A stretch of DNA of 64,000 bases, taken from Alteraquisediminimonas sediminicola. Its GTDB lineage: Bacteria > Pseudomonadota > Alphaproteobacteria > Sphingomonadales > Sphingomonadaceae. Of the stretch, positions 52,724-62,093 are shown one piece after another. Location of the stretch: assembly GCF_019740335.1 (NCBI RefSeq), contig NZ_JAHXZS010000001.1:62001-126000 (forward strand). Reading direction: 5' to 3'. A model generated the notes under the pieces. The model searched no databases. It worked only from the letters and a program-made list of their open reading frames with translations, and was not told the origin of the DNA. The position numbers and the translations under genes are program-made. How positions within the stretch are numbered: the stretch's first letter is position 1; the number at the start of each line of letters is the position of its first letter.

Positions 52724-53572
52724 TTAGTTCGCGCCGGGGCGACGCGCCATGAAGGCCAGCCGTTCAAACAGCATGATGTCCTGCTCATTTTTGAGCAATG
52801 CGCCATGCAGAGGCGGAATGGCATTTTTGGAATCTGCGTTCTGGAGCACGTCCAGCGGCATGTCTTCGGCGAGCAACAGCTTCAACCAATCAAGCAATTC
52901 GCTGGTCGAAGGCTTTTTCTTCAGGCCCGGCACATCGCGGACCTGATAGAAGATGTCGAGCGCGCGGCTGATGAGGATTTTCTGGATGCCGGGGAAATGG
53001 ACGTCGATGATCGCCTGCATCGTGTCGCGTTCCGGGAATTTGATGTAATGGAAGAAGCAACGGCGCAAGAACGCGTCCGGCAATTCCTTTTCATTGTTCG
53101 ACGTGATGACGACGATCGGGCGATCGACGGCAGCGATGCGCTCGCCGGTTTCATAGACGTCGAACGCCATGCGATCGAGTTCCTGCAACAGATCGTTCGG
53201 GAATTCGATATCGGCCTTATCGATTTCGTCGATCAGCAGCACCGGCAGTTCGGGGGCGGTGAACGCCTCCCATAATTTGCCCTTTTTGATGTAATTGCGA
53301 ATATCGTGGACGCGCTCTTCGCCGAGCTGGCCATCGCGCAGCCGCGCCACGGCATCATATTCATACAGGCCTTGCTGTGCCTTGGTCGATGATTTGATGT
53401 GCCATGTGATGAGTGGGGCATTCAGCGCCTTGGCGATTTCCTCGGCCAATACGGTCTTGCCGGTGCCGGGCTCGCCCTTGACCAACAGTGGGCGCCGCAA
53501 CATGGCGGCGGCGTTGACCGCGACTTTCAGATCGTCGGTGGCGACATAATTGCTGGTGCCTTCAAAGCGCAT
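52724..53572 (-). CDS. MoxR-family AAA ATPase
   Basis: A 282-residue AAA+ ATPase of the MoxR type. Walker A GEPGTGKT is at 33-40, Walker B LLIDEID at 112-118, sensor 1 is in IVVITSNNEKELPDAFLRRC, and the arginine finger lies in the same block. MoxR proteins act as chaperones that mature metalloenzymes or stress complexes together with VWA proteins. It heads a three-gene minus-strand unit (moxR, GFA, VWA) with gaps of 20 bp and an overlap. The client is unknown; no cox or methanol dehydrogenase genes are near. Confidence 0.92.
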   Translation of the reverse strand: MRFEGTSNYVATDDLKVAVNAAAMLRRPLLVKGEPGTGKTVLAEEIAKALNAPLITWHIKSSTKAQQGLYEYDAVARLRDGQLGEERVHDIRNYIKKGKLWEAFTAPELPVLLIDEIDKADIEFPNDLLQELDRMAFDVYETGERIAAVDRPIVVITSNNEKELPDAFLRRCFFHYIKFPERDTMQAIIDVHFPGIQKILISRALDIFYQVRDVPGLKKKPSTSELLDWLKLLLAEDMPLDVLQNADSKNAIPPLHGALLKNEQDIMLFERLAFMARRPGAN

Positions 53573-53920
53573 GGGCTTATGCTCTCTAGTTTGATGTGCT
53601 CATTTATCTTCGCGATATGGCGAAACAGGTGGCGCTGGCAAGCCGCATTGTCATATTCATGATGGATCAAATGCGGCAGTTTCGGGCCGATTGATGGCTT
53701 TTGGGCCGGAGATGGCAAAAATGCACCCGTAGCGGTCCTATTTTGCGCAGGGATGCGCTTGACAGGCCGAAGGTGCGGGCATAGGACATGCCATCTCGCG
53801 AATCCGGAGTGGGCGGCGGTGCATTTTTTGCGTCCGTCGCGTTTTTCGTTTCTCGTCGAGTTTTGACGCTTTGAGATGGCAGTCTGGCCAGGACAGCCGT
53901 GGAGCAGGAGAAAGAAACAC
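53573..53920. other. 348-bp divergent intergenic region, moxR and rpsM
   Basis: It holds the upstream regions of moxR (minus) and rpsM (plus). A promoter for rpsM is seen at 53759-53787. An inverted pair, GCAAAAATGCACC at 53715-53727 and GGTGCATTTTTTGC at 53817-53830, spans that promoter. No reading frame is convincing. Confidence 0.6.
53759..53787 (+). promoter_or_regulatory. rpsM: Promoter of the rpsM operon
   Basis: A perfect -35 TTGACA (53759-53764) is 17 bases from TAGGAC (53782-53787). The predicted leader is about 125 bases, long enough for ribosomal-protein feedback structure. Confidence 0.6.
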
Positions 53921-54289
53921 ATGGCACGTATTGCGGGTGTAAACATCCCGACCAACAAGCGCGTTGTAATCGCGCTTACCTATATCCACGGCATTGGTTC
54001 GACCAAGGCTAAGGAAATCACCGCCAAGCTGAACATCGCGTCGGAACGTCGCGTTCAGGACCTGTCCGATCAGGAAGTCCTGCAGATCCGCGAAGCTATC
54101 GATGCCAGCTACACCGTTGAGGGCGATCTTCGCCGTCAGGTAGCGATGAACATCAAGCGGTTGATGGACCTTGCCTGCTATCGCGGCCTGCGTCACCGTA
54201 AGGGCCTCCCGGTTCGTGGTCAGCGCACGCACACCAACGCCCGTACCCGCAAGGGTAAGGCCAAGCCGATCGCCGGCAAGAAGAAGTAA
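53921..54289 (+). CDS. rpsM: 30S ribosomal protein S13
   Basis: A 122-residue S13 at the head of the 30S subunit, contacting tRNA and S19. The start [13 protein letters not shown] and the C-terminal basic part [20 protein letters not shown] are classic. AGGAG precedes the ATG at 53921; a frame open 15 codons upstream is ignored. It begins a unit rpsM-rpsK-rpoA-rplQ, the usual alpha operon order with rpsD absent. Confidence 0.98.
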   Translation: MARIAGVNIPTNKRVVIALTYIHGIGSTKAKEITAKLNIASERRVQDLSDQEVLQIREAIDASYTVEGDLRRQVAMNIKRLMDLACYRGLRHRKGLPVRGQRTHTNARTRKGKAKPIAGKKK

Positions 54290-54340
54290 GCGGCGGTTTA
54301 CCCCGTCCTTTCGCCATTCCAGATATAGGCAGGAAAAATT

Positions 54341-54730
54341 ATGGCACGCGAACCTCAGCGCATTCGTCGGCGCGAGCGCAAGAATATCACTTCGGGCGTT
54401 GCCCATGTGAATTCGACTTTTAACAATACCCTCATCACCATCACCGATGCTCAGGGCAACACGATCAGCTGGTCGTCGTCCGGCACGATGGGTTTCAAGG
54501 GCAGCCGCAAATCTACCCCGTATGCCGCTCAGATGGCTGCGGAAGATGCAGGCCGCAAGGCTGCTGAACACGGCGTCCGCACCTTGGAAGTCGAAGTAAA
54601 GGGTCCGGGTTCGGGCCGCGAATCTGCGCTGCGCGCATTGCAGGCTGTTGGTTTCAACATCACGTCCATCCGTGACGTGACGTCGATCCCGCATAACGGC
54701 GTGCGTCCGTCCAAGCGTCGTCGCGTCTGA
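54341..54730 (+). CDS. rpsK: 30S ribosomal protein S11
   Basis: A 129-residue S11 of the platform. [18 protein letters not shown] and the C-terminal [23 protein letters not shown] are invariant family sequences, the latter binding rRNA. AGGAAAAATT precedes the start. It is followed by a UUCG-capped hairpin before rpoA. Confidence 0.98.
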   Translation: MAREPQRIRRRERKNITSGVAHVNSTFNNTLITITDAQGNTISWSSSGTMGFKGSRKSTPYAAQMAAEDAGRKAAEHGVRTLEVEVKGPGSGRESALRALQAVGFNITSIRDVTSIPHNGVRPSKRRRV

Positions 54731-54744
54731 TTTCGACGAAATAA

Positions 54745-54770
54745 TCTTTCTGGCGTTCGCGCCAGAAAGA
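54745..54770 (+). promoter_or_regulatory. UUCG-capped hairpin between rpsK and rpoA
   Basis: TCTTTCTGGCG-TTCG-CGCCAGAAAGA is an 11-bp perfect stem with an extra-stable UUCG tetraloop, 15 bases after the rpsK stop and 70 before rpoA. No T-run follows, so it is likely a processing, stability or translational element rather than a terminator. Confidence 0.75.
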
Positions 54771-54840
54771 ACGGTTCTTATCACGCCGAAGGTGACTGGA
54801 TGTACACCAGTTCCTTCCGCCCAAGCACAAGGGGAATCCC

Positions 54841-55905
54841 GTGTCGGTCAATTCGAAAAACTGGCAGGAACTTAAAAAGCCCAACAGCCTTGAAAAGAAG
54901 GCTGGTGCAGACAGCTTGCGCAAGGCCGTATTCGTCGCGGAACCGCTGGAACGCGGTTTCGGTCTGACGTTGGGCAATGCTTTGCGGCGCGTGTTGCTTT
55001 CCTCGCTTCAGGGCGCGGCAGTGACATCGATCAAGATCGAAAACGTGCTCCACGAATTCTCGTCTTTGGCGGGCGTTCGCGAGGACATCACGGATATCGT
55101 TCTGAACGTGAAGCAGATCGCCCTGAAAATGCAGGGTGAAGGCTCCAAGCGTCTTCAGCTTTCGGCCACTGGCCCGGCTGAAGTCACCGCAGGCCAGATC
55201 AGCACGTCGGGCGACATCGAAGTGATGAACCCGGACCTGGTGATTTGCCATCTGGACGAGGGTGCAACCTTCAACATGGAACTGACGGCCAGCACCGGCA
55301 AGGGCTATGTCCCTGCTGCTGCAAACCGTCCGGTGGATGCGCCGATCGGCCTTATTCCGGTCGATTCGCTGTTCTCGCCGGTGCGTCAGGTCGCGTACAA
55401 GGTTGAAAACACCCGCGTTGGCCAGGAACTGGACTATGACAAGCTGACGCTGACCATCGAAACCGATGGCACGGTCACGCCGGATGATGCGCTGGCTTAT
55501 TCAGCACGCATCCTGCAGGACCAGCTCCAGTTGTTCGTGCATTTCGACGAAGCGCTTGCTGCGCCGTCGCAGGCTTCTGGTGCCGCTGCTGCACCGGCGT
55601 CCTCCGATGGTCAGGGCGACAACAACCAGATCAACCGTTACCTTCTCAAGAAGGTGGACGAACTGGAATTGTCGGTCCGCTCGGCCAACTGCCTCAAGAA
55701 CGACAATATCATTTATATTGGCGATCTCGTGCAGAAAACCGAAGCCGAAATGCTCCGCACCCCGAATTTCGGTCGCAAGTCGCTGAACGAAATCAAGGAA
55801 GTGCTGTCCTCCATGGGTCTGCGCCTTGGCATGGATATTCCGGGCTGGCCGCCTGAGAATATCGAAGAAATTGCCAAGAAGCTTGAACAGGAAATCATGG
55901 GCTGA
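54841..55905 (+). CDS. rpoA: DNA-directed RNA polymerase alpha subunit
   Basis: A 354-residue alpha subunit. The N-terminal domain (about 1-240) dimerises and starts assembly of the core enzyme ([26 protein letters not shown]). An Ala-rich linker with [14 protein letters not shown] follows. The C-terminal domain (about 265-335) binds UP elements and activators; its helix has [14 protein letters not shown] and [13 protein letters not shown]. The start is GTG at 54841 with AAGGGGAA ahead. It keeps the usual alphaproteobacterial length. Confidence 0.98.
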   Translation: MSVNSKNWQELKKPNSLEKKAGADSLRKAVFVAEPLERGFGLTLGNALRRVLLSSLQGAAVTSIKIENVLHEFSSLAGVREDITDIVLNVKQIALKMQGEGSKRLQLSATGPAEVTAGQISTSGDIEVMNPDLVICHLDEGATFNMELTASTGKGYVPAAANRPVDAPIGLIPVDSLFSPVRQVAYKVENTRVGQELDYDKLTLTIETDGTVTPDDALAYSARILQDQLQLFVHFDEALAAPSQASGAAAAPASSDGQGDNNQINRYLLKKVDELELSVRSANCLKNDNIIYIGDLVQKTEAEMLRTPNFGRKSLNEIKEVLSSMGLRLGMDIPGWPPENIEEIAKKLEQEIMG

Positions 55906-55912
55906 TCTTTTT

Positions 55913-55955
55913 GATGGATCGCCGTTCCCCCTTTGGGGTGGGGCGGCGGTCCATC
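55913..55955 (+). promoter_or_regulatory. Long hairpin between rpoA and rplQ
   Basis: GATGGATCGCCG pairs with CGGCGGTCCATC around a loop that itself holds CCCC/GGGG. It begins eight bases after the rpoA stop and no T-run follows. The 171-bp rpoA-rplQ gap is long for ribosomal genes. Confidence 0.6.
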
Positions 55956-56076
55956 GGGAAGTACGCCTATAAAGGGGCCTTTGGCTCTATGAGGTTTTTG
56001 GCGGTGGCCTCTTTTCCACACCGCCTGGCCAAGCGTACCTCATACGGCGCGTGGACAAACGTAAAGGAAGATCATC

Positions 56077-56496
56077 ATGCGTCATCGTGTAGGCGGCCGT
56101 AAGCTGCAGCGCACCTCCTCTCACCGTACGGCATTGTTCCGCAACATGTCGGCGGCGCTCATCAAGCATGAGCAGATCGAAACCACCGTGGCCAAGGCCA
56201 AGGAACTGCGTCCTTATGTCGAAAAGCTGCTGACCCTCGCCAAGCGCGGTGGTCTCGCCAATCGTCGTCTGGCACACAGCCGTCTGCTCGACGAAACCCA
56301 GCTGAAGAAGCTGTTCGAAGTGCTGGCTGAGCGTTATGCAGATCGCAAGGGTGGTTACACCCGCGTCATCAAGGCTGGCATCCGTGCTTCGGACGCTGCC
56401 CCGATGGCGATCATCGAATTCGTCGATCGTGACGTGTCGGCCAAGGGCCAGGACTCCGGTCCGGTGCTGGTTGGCGATGAAGGTGAAGAAGCCTGA
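56077..56496 (+). CDS. rplQ: 50S ribosomal protein L17
   Basis: A 139-residue L17 near the peptide exit tunnel. The N-terminus [24 protein letters not shown] is near-invariant in the family (shown here only to the family core [11 protein letters not shown]). [24 protein letters not shown] lies near the C-terminus. AAAGGAAG is the ribosome site. It ends the unit, and a strong terminator follows. Confidence 0.98.
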   Translation: MRHRVGGRKLQRTSSHRTALFRNMSAALIKHEQIETTVAKAKELRPYVEKLLTLAKRGGLANRRLAHSRLLDETQLKKLFEVLAERYADRKGGYTRVIKAGIRASDAAPMAIIEFVDRDVSAKGQDSGPVLVGDEGEEA

Positions 56497-56518
56497 TCTG
56501 TCACCACTGACAAAAAAT

Positions 56519-56552
56519 GGCCCGGATAGCACAAGCTGTCCGGGCTTTTTTT
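56519..56552 (+). terminator. Rho-independent terminator of the rpsM-rplQ unit
   Basis: The stem GCCCGGATAGC / GCTGTCCGGGC with an ACAA loop and seven Ts, 23 bases after the rplQ stop. Confidence 0.92.
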
Positions 56553-56647
56553 ATGTCTTGAACGGATGAACGGCCTAATCGAACACGCTGGACGCGGCAC
56601 AGATTTCGCCACAAGATGATGATCATATACTCGCTGGAGAAATGCTG

Positions 56648-57448
56648 ATGTCCCCCATTGTCCTGACCGAACAGCGTGGACCGATCATGATTGTTACGCT
56701 CAATCAACCGGACAAGCGCAATCCGATTTCGGAACCGGATATGATTGCAGCGTTAATCGAGGCATTTGCTGCAGCCGATGGCGATATCGCTACGCGGGCA
56801 GTGATCCTGACTGGGGCGGGTAAGACTTTTAGCGCGGGCGGCGATTTAAAATCGATGCATGCGGGCACGGGCCTGAAAAGCGACCGCCCGGTGCAGACGC
56901 GGTTGAACTATCTTAATGGCATTCAGCGCTTGCCATTGATGTTTCAGGCGCTTGAGGTGCCGGTGATTGCGGCGATCAACGGCGCGGCGATTGGGGCGGG
57001 CTGCGATCTTGCCTGTATGTGCGACATTCGCATTGCGGCGGACAGTGCCGTTTTCGCCGAGAGTTTCGTCAAGCTGGGGATCACGCCGGGCGATGGCGGC
57101 GCGTGGTTGTTGCCGCGCGTCATCGGCTTTCCTCGCGCGACCGAAATGGCGCTGACCGGCGATACCATCGATGCGGCGACGGCGCTTGCTTATGGGCTGG
57201 TGACGCAGGTCGTGCCATCGGATCAGTTGCTGGATACGGCCTTGGCGATGGCGGGGCGGATCGCGGCAAACCCGCCTTATGGCGTGCGGATGACCAAAAG
57301 ATTGTTGCGCGAAGGGCAGGCAGCGACGCTTTCGACCAATCTTGAAATGGCGGCGGCGATGCAGGCGCTGGCCCATGCGACCCGCGATAATCAAGAGGCG
57401 ATTGAGGCCTTTATCGAACGCCGCACGCCCAATTTCAGCGGAGAATAG
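56648..57448 (+). CDS. Enoyl-CoA hydratase/isomerase (crotonase) family protein
   Basis: A 266-residue crotonase-fold protein. The CoA-binding and oxyanion-hole blocks are AVILTGAGKTFSAGGDLKSM and AINGAAIGAGCDLACMCDIR. An acidic residue in the catalytic loop is seen in FVKLGITPGDGGAW, where a typical hydratase has Glu; here Asp-Gly-Gly is present, so hydration versus other crotonase chemistry is unclear. The start at 56648 has GGAG eight bases ahead; the ATG at 56642 is too close to it. It converges with wecC and the two frames overlap by 14 bases. Confidence 0.85.
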   Translation: MSPIVLTEQRGPIMIVTLNQPDKRNPISEPDMIAALIEAFAAADGDIATRAVILTGAGKTFSAGGDLKSMHAGTGLKSDRPVQTRLNYLNGIQRLPLMFQALEVPVIAAINGAAIGAGCDLACMCDIRIAADSAVFAESFVKLGITPGDGGAWLLPRVIGFPRATEMALTGDTIDAATALAYGLVTQVVPSDQLLDTALAMAGRIAANPPYGVRMTKRLLREGQAATLSTNLEMAAAMQALAHATRDNQEAIEAFIERRTPNFSGE

Positions 57449-58781
57449 GCGCGGGGGCGCATTGCTTGCGCCAGAATCCGCGTGTGTCGATGATGATTTT
57501 GCCTTGCAGTGCATCTTGCTGGATGACGCGAAATCGGTCGTGATCGACCAATAATATCACCACATCCGCCTGTTCGACTGCGCGGACCGGATCGGCTTCC
57601 CAGATCACGCCTACTGCATCGGCAAAATCGGCGGGCATGTGACGGACGAGCGGATCGCACAGGATTAATTGACCGACCTGTTGGGCGCTGTGCAAGGCAA
57701 GGGCAATGTCGATGGCGGGGCTTTCGCGCAGATCATCGACATTGGCTTTGAACGCAAGGCCGAGACAGGCCACGCGGGCGTGTTGGATCGCGGCGGCGGC
57801 GATCAATGTTTCGCGGATGACATGGGCGGGTTTCGCGTCATTGACGAGCCGCGCCTGCCGGATCAGATTTGCCTCATCGGGTGCGGCGGCGACGATGAAC
57901 CACGGATCTACCGCGATGCAATGACCGCCGACGCCGGGGCCGGGATTGAGGATGTTGACGCGCGGGTGGTGATTGGCGAGCCGGATCAATTCCCATACAT
58001 CCACGCCGATCTTGTCGCAGATGATCGACAATTCATTGGCAAAGGCGATGCCGACATCGCGGGAACTGTTTTCGGTCAGCTTCACCATTTCGGCGGTGCG
58101 TGCATCACTTTCATAGACATTGCCGTTGGTCCAACTGCGATAGAATTTCGCAGCGCGCGCCGTGGCCTGTGGCGTGATGCCGCCGACAACCCGGTCATTG
58201 GTCGTGATTTCCATGACAATCTTGCCGGGGATGACGCGTTCGGGGGCGTAAGCAAAATCGATAAGCGGTTGACCGTCCTGTATCAGGTCGGGGCGGATGT
58301 TGCCCAGATGCTGCGCCAATTGTTCGGTGGTGCCGACCGGGCTGGTCGATTCCAGAATGATCAGCGCATCAGGGGCGGCAATGGCGAAGATGGCCTCTGC
58401 GGCCTTGTATACCGCGCGCAGGTCTGGCTGACGGTCCTTGCTGATCGGGGTCGGCACGGCAATGATGAAGATGTCGACGGGACGCGGTGTGGTCGCTGCA
58501 TCGAGATTGCCGCTATCAACGGCATCGCGCAGGATCACATCCAGCCCCGGTTCTTCGAAATGGAGGCGGCCTAAGTTGATGCTATCGACCACATCCCGCG
58601 TTAGGTCCGCGCCCATCACGCGATAGCCATTGCGCGCGAGCAAGGCAGAGGTCGGCAGGCCGATATAGCCAAGACCGACGACGCAGATGGTTTCAGGCCA
58701 GATTGTTATCGGCCAGATCGTTTCGGGACAAAGCGTCTCCGGACAAGCCGGTTTTGGCATAATCTTCATCGACGCACCCAT
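57435..58781 (-). CDS. wecC: UDP-N-acetyl-D-mannosamine dehydrogenase with N-terminal pentapeptide repeat
   Basis: About 448 residues. It oxidises UDP-ManNAc to UDP-ManNAcA with NAD. The Rossmann loop VVGLGYIGLPTS, VPTPISKDRQPDL, ESTSPVGTT and the catalytic Cys in GPGVGGHCIAVDPW are all present. SGNLDAAT and the C-terminal domain GLAFKANVDDLRESPA are also typical. Before the Rossmann strand lies an unusual about 35-residue extension with five-residue repeats of type CPETI/WPITI (DNA 58681-58755). The start is uncertain: ATG 58781 has GAAAG ahead; ATG 58769, ATG 58760 and TTG 58796 are alternatives. It follows wecB. Confidence 0.9.
   Translation of the reverse strand: MGASMKIMPKPACPETLCPETIWPITIWPETICVVGLGYIGLPTSALLARNGYRVMGADLTRDVVDSINLGRLHFEEPGLDVILRDAVDSGNLDAATTPRPVDIFIIAVPTPISKDRQPDLRAVYKAAEAIFAIAAPDALIILESTSPVGTTEQLAQHLGNIRPDLIQDGQPLIDFAYAPERVIPGKIVMEITTNDRVVGGITPQATARAAKFYRSWTNGNVYESDARTAEMVKLTENSSRDVGIAFANELSIICDKIGVDVWELIRLANHHPRVNILNPGPGVGGHCIAVDPWFIVAAAPDEANLIRQARLVNDAKPAHVIRETLIAAAAIQHARVACLGLAFKANVDDLRESPAIDIALALHSAQQVGQLILCDPLVRHMPADFADAVGVIWEADPVRAVEQADVVILLVDHDRFRVIQQDALQGKIIIDTRGFWRKQCAPAPILR
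58681..58755. repeat. Degenerate 15-bp tandem repeat at the 5' end of wecC
   Basis: Five consecutive 15-bp units (58681, 58696, 58711, 58726, 58741) begin mostly GGCCAGAT or GGACAA on the plus strand and encode the pentapeptide repeats of the WecC N-terminus. Period 15 keeps the frame. Confidence 0.7.
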
Positions 58782-58844
58782 GACGCATACTTTCAACTAT
58801 TGCCGCGACTGAGTTTGCTACGGCCTTCACATGATAATATGGCC

Positions 58845-59948
58845 TTAAAACAAATATCTTTTCAATCTTTTAAAGATCCGCGCTGCTGCTTTGCCATCGC
58901 CATAAGGAGAGATGCCGCGTGCCATGTCGCGATAGGCGGATGGATCGGTCATCAAGGCAATGGCCCGCGCAGCGATCCGCGCGCGGTCGGTGCCGAGCAG
59001 TTCGACCACGCCTTCGGTTACCGCTTCCGGTCGTTCGGTGGTGTCGCGCAGGACCAGCACCGGCTTGCCGAGGGCGGGGGCCTCTTCCTGCACGCCGCCG
59101 CTATCGGTCAGGATTAGATGCGCCTTGTGCATCATCGCGACAAAGGCGGGATAAGGCAGGGGGCTGCAGAGCCGCACGCGGGGATGGTTCCCGAAGCGGG
59201 TTTCGACCGGCCCTTTGACCCGAGGGTTGAGATGGACCGGCCAAACAATATGGGCATCCGGTACAGCCATGAGAATATCCTCAATCGCCGCGCAGACTGA
59301 TGTGATTGCATCCCCGAAATTTTCGCGACGATGCAGGGTAACGAGGATGATCCGGCGATCTTCAGGCACATCAAAGGGCAGATCAGGGGATTTATCCACC
59401 GCCAGATGCAGCGCATCGATCACGGTGTTGCCGGTAATGAGGATAGCCGCTTCGGCCACGCCCTCGGCATGCAGCGCGTTCGCCGCACCTTGTGTCGGCG
59501 CAAAATGGAGCGAGGCGATCCGGCTGATGAGGATCCGGTTCAATTCTTCCGGGAACGGGTTGTGCAGATCATAGGTCCGCAAGCCCGCTTCGACATGGGC
59601 AACGGGAATGCGGCGGTAAAAGGCGGCCATGGCGGCCATGGCGGCAGTGGTGGTATCGCCCTGCACGATTACGCAATCGGGCCGATGCGCCGCGATCGCC
59701 GCATCCATTGCCTCAATGGATCGGGCGGACAGGCTGGCAAGCGATTGGTCCGGGCGCATCACAGCGAGATTCTGATTGCAATTGACACCGAAGAAATCGA
59801 GAATCGGTTCGAGCATCTGCTGATGCTGACCAGAGGAAATGACAATCTGTTCAACCCAAGGTGCATCAGCGAGCGCAAGGATGACGGGAGCCATTTTAAT
59901 GCCTTCGGGACGCGTCCCGACGACTGACATGATACACTTTTTCAACAC
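58845..59948 (-). CDS. wecB: UDP-N-acetylglucosamine 2-epimerase (non-hydrolysing)
   Basis: A 367-residue GT-B-fold epimerase making UDP-ManNAc from UDP-GlcNAc. SVVGTRPEGIKMAPV opens the protein. VQGDTTTAAMAAM, VEAGLRTYD, FPEELNRI (catalytic acids), TLHRREN and TDSGGVQEEAPALGKPVLVLRDTTERPE follow in the standard order. The GTG at 59948 is preferred (GGAG five bases ahead); the frame is open ten codons further. It is upstream of wecC on the same strand, so the pair supplies UDP-ManNAcA for a surface polysaccharide whose other genes are not in this window. Confidence 0.94.
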   Translation of the reverse strand: MLKKCIMSVVGTRPEGIKMAPVILALADAPWVEQIVISSGQHQQMLEPILDFFGVNCNQNLAVMRPDQSLASLSARSIEAMDAAIAAHRPDCVIVQGDTTTAAMAAMAAFYRRIPVAHVEAGLRTYDLHNPFPEELNRILISRIASLHFAPTQGAANALHAEGVAEAAILITGNTVIDALHLAVDKSPDLPFDVPEDRRIILVTLHRRENFGDAITSVCAAIEDILMAVPDAHIVWPVHLNPRVKGPVETRFGNHPRVRLCSPLPYPAFVAMMHKAHLILTDSGGVQEEAPALGKPVLVLRDTTERPEAVTEGVVELLGTDRARIAARAIALMTDPSAYRDMARGISPYGDGKAAARIFKRLKRYLF

Positions 59949-60053
59949 ATAAGCTCCGCAAATACGCAACAGGTACAATATGTGGCAACGGCCACATGGT
60001 ATCAGGGTTTTAACCGGACAAGTTTGACAAAGCCTTGATGCATAGCCTGCACA

Positions 60054-60743
60054 TCAGGCGAGAAATCCGCGCAACAGGTCCGTTAGCGCCGTTGGTGCCT
60101 CTATGGGCAGCATATGGCCCGCGTGCGGCAACTCAACGCTTAACCCATTGGCGCTCATTTGGGCCATTTGCTGGTTGAACGAGGTCGATGAGCTATGATC
60201 CTCGCTGCCAGATATAAACAGCGTAGGGATGTGCATTTGTGCCAGCAGGTCCATGCGATCCGAACGATGGATCAATGCATGTTGTTGCGCCGCGAAATCA
60301 TCGACAGCTACCCGGCATAGCATCGCCTTTAATCCGGCCATCAGACCAGGATTGTCGCGCCCGGCGGTACCCACCATGTCGGGCATCCACGCATCCGCCA
60401 CCGCCGCCATGCCGCTGTTTTGCGCGATCTGAACGAGCCTCATCCGGCCATCCGCTTCATTGAGGCCAAGTCCTTGCGCACCACTTGCAACCATCGCAAG
60501 CCGGGTGACGCGTTCGGGGGCGAGTGCCGCCACCTCCAATGCCACCCGTCCGCCCATGCTGTGGCCGACCAGCGCCAACGGACCGTTGGTCGCCTCAAGG
60601 ATACGGGCGGCCATGTCGGCTAAGTGATCGCAGCCGTCATTACAGGCAATGTGCAATGGTCCCAATCGGGACAATGCGGCAATCTGGTGACGCCAGACCC
60701 AGCCGTCATTCATCAAGCCGGGGATGAGGACGATCTGGGTCAT
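60054..60743 (-). CDS. Alpha/beta hydrolase
   Basis: A 229-residue alpha/beta hydrolase with no signal peptide. The nucleophile elbow is GHSMGG near residue 60, an acidic residue is in FISGSEDHSS, and the catalytic His is in LPHAGHMLPIE near the C-terminus. The oxyanion region is LIPGLMNDGWVWRHQI. The substrate is unknown; esterase or thioesterase activity is likely. The ATG at 60743 has AAGGA ahead. It lies 17 bp after the reductase gene on the same strand, probably co-transcribed. Confidence 0.87.
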   Translation of the reverse strand: MTQIVLIPGLMNDGWVWRHQIAALSRLGPLHIACNDGCDHLADMAARILEATNGPLALVGHSMGGRVALEVAALAPERVTRLAMVASGAQGLGLNEADGRMRLVQIAQNSGMAAVADAWMPDMVGTAGRDNPGLMAGLKAMLCRVAVDDFAAQQHALIHRSDRMDLLAQMHIPTLFISGSEDHSSSTSFNQQMAQMSANGLSVELPHAGHMLPIEAPTALTDLLRGFLA

Positions 60744-60760
60744 GGCGCTTTCCTTCACCT

Positions 60761-61999
60761 TCAGGCAGCCTGTAACGCGGCCGTGATTTCTTTCAATGGG
60801 GTTTCAGTATCGGCCAACTGTGCCTTGGACGGTGAGAGCCTGCCGACGACCAGCGCCTTGCCCTGCACATAATCCTTCATCGCATTGACGCAATCGAGGG
60901 CGATGACGCGGCCTTGCTTCAGATAGATGACTGAAAAGCTGCGGGTAGCGATGTCGCCGCGCACGACGACATCATCAAAGCCGGTGGACAGGCCCACGGT
61001 CTGGAGCTTCAGATCATATTGATTCGACCAGAACCACGGCACCGCATCATAGGCTGTTGGCGCGCCGGTGATGAAGCGTGCAGCGGTGCTCGCCTGATCA
61101 TTCGCGTTCTGCACCGATTCGAGGCGCATGTGCAGGCCATCTGCGTAATGATTGTCATGCGCGGCGCAATCGCCAATGGCGAACACATCGGGCAGAGATG
61201 TCTGGCAAAATTCGTTCACATCGACACCGTTCGCGCCAATAGCGCCTGCCTCGATCAACGGTTGGACCGCCGGGATGATGCCGATGCCGACAATGACCAT
61301 CTGCGCCGGGACGACGCTACCGTCATTCAGGCGCACGCCGGTGACATCCGTGTCGCCCTCAATCGCCGCCACGCCCACACCGAGCCGGACATCGACATTA
61401 TGGGCGCGGTGTTCGGCTTCATAAAAGCGGGACAGTTGCTCACCCGCCACACGGGCCAGCACGCGGTCGAGCGCTTCAAGCACGGTGACCTTCTTGTTGA
61501 ATTTGGACAGGACAGCGGCTGCCTCCAGCCCGATATAGCCGCCGCCGATCACGACCGCATCGGTGATATTGTCGACTTGCGCCATCATCGCATCGGCATC
61601 GGCACGGGTGCGCACGACATGGACGCCTTGCAATTCCGCGCCGGGCAAGGGCAGACGACGCGGGCTGCCGCCGGTGGCCCAGATCAACTTGCCATAAGTG
61701 AACGCCTTGCCTGATTCGGTGTTGAGGCTGTGCGCAGCGGCATCGACCTTGTTGACGCGTTCGTTCAGAATCATGTCGACAGCGCGATCCGACCAGAAAT
61801 TGGCGGGGCGGATCATGATCCGTTCGAAAGTTTTCTCGCCGGAGAAATATTCCTTGGAAAGGGGCGGGCGTTCATACGGAAGTTCCGGTTCATCGCCGAT
61901 CACGGCCACGCTGCCTTCAAACTTCAACTGTCGCAGCATCAACGCTGCATGCGCGCCGCCATGGCCTGCGCCCACGATTATTACGTCATAATGTTGCAC
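60761..61999 (-). CDS. FAD-dependent ferredoxin/rubredoxin reductase
   Basis: A 412-residue flavoprotein of the putidaredoxin/rhodocoxin reductase type. The FAD Rossmann motif is [14 protein letters not shown] at 6-19. [13 protein letters not shown] is a family hallmark. The NAD-binding motif [16 protein letters not shown] is near 148-163, and [12 protein letters not shown] near 272 binds FAD. The reductase C-terminal domain follows (about 320-412). It would reduce a ferredoxin for a P450 or dioxygenase, but none is encoded nearby. The alpha/beta hydrolase follows. Confidence 0.9.
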   Translation of the reverse strand: MQHYDVIIVGAGHGGAHAALMLRQLKFEGSVAVIGDEPELPYERPPLSKEYFSGEKTFERIMIRPANFWSDRAVDMILNERVNKVDAAAHSLNTESGKAFTYGKLIWATGGSPRRLPLPGAELQGVHVVRTRADADAMMAQVDNITDAVVIGGGYIGLEAAAVLSKFNKKVTVLEALDRVLARVAGEQLSRFYEAEHRAHNVDVRLGVGVAAIEGDTDVTGVRLNDGSVVPAQMVIVGIGIIPAVQPLIEAGAIGANGVDVNEFCQTSLPDVFAIGDCAAHDNHYADGLHMRLESVQNANDQASTAARFITGAPTAYDAVPWFWSNQYDLKLQTVGLSTGFDDVVVRGDIATRSFSVIYLKQGRVIALDCVNAMKDYVQGKALVVGRLSPSKAQLADTETPLKEITAALQAA

Positions 62000-62093
62000 T
62001 GATTACATCCTCTATCTGGTCGCAACAATGGTGTTCGGCATCGCGTGCCGCATATCCCAGTTTCGCCTATATCAAAATCTCTTGTGACACCAG

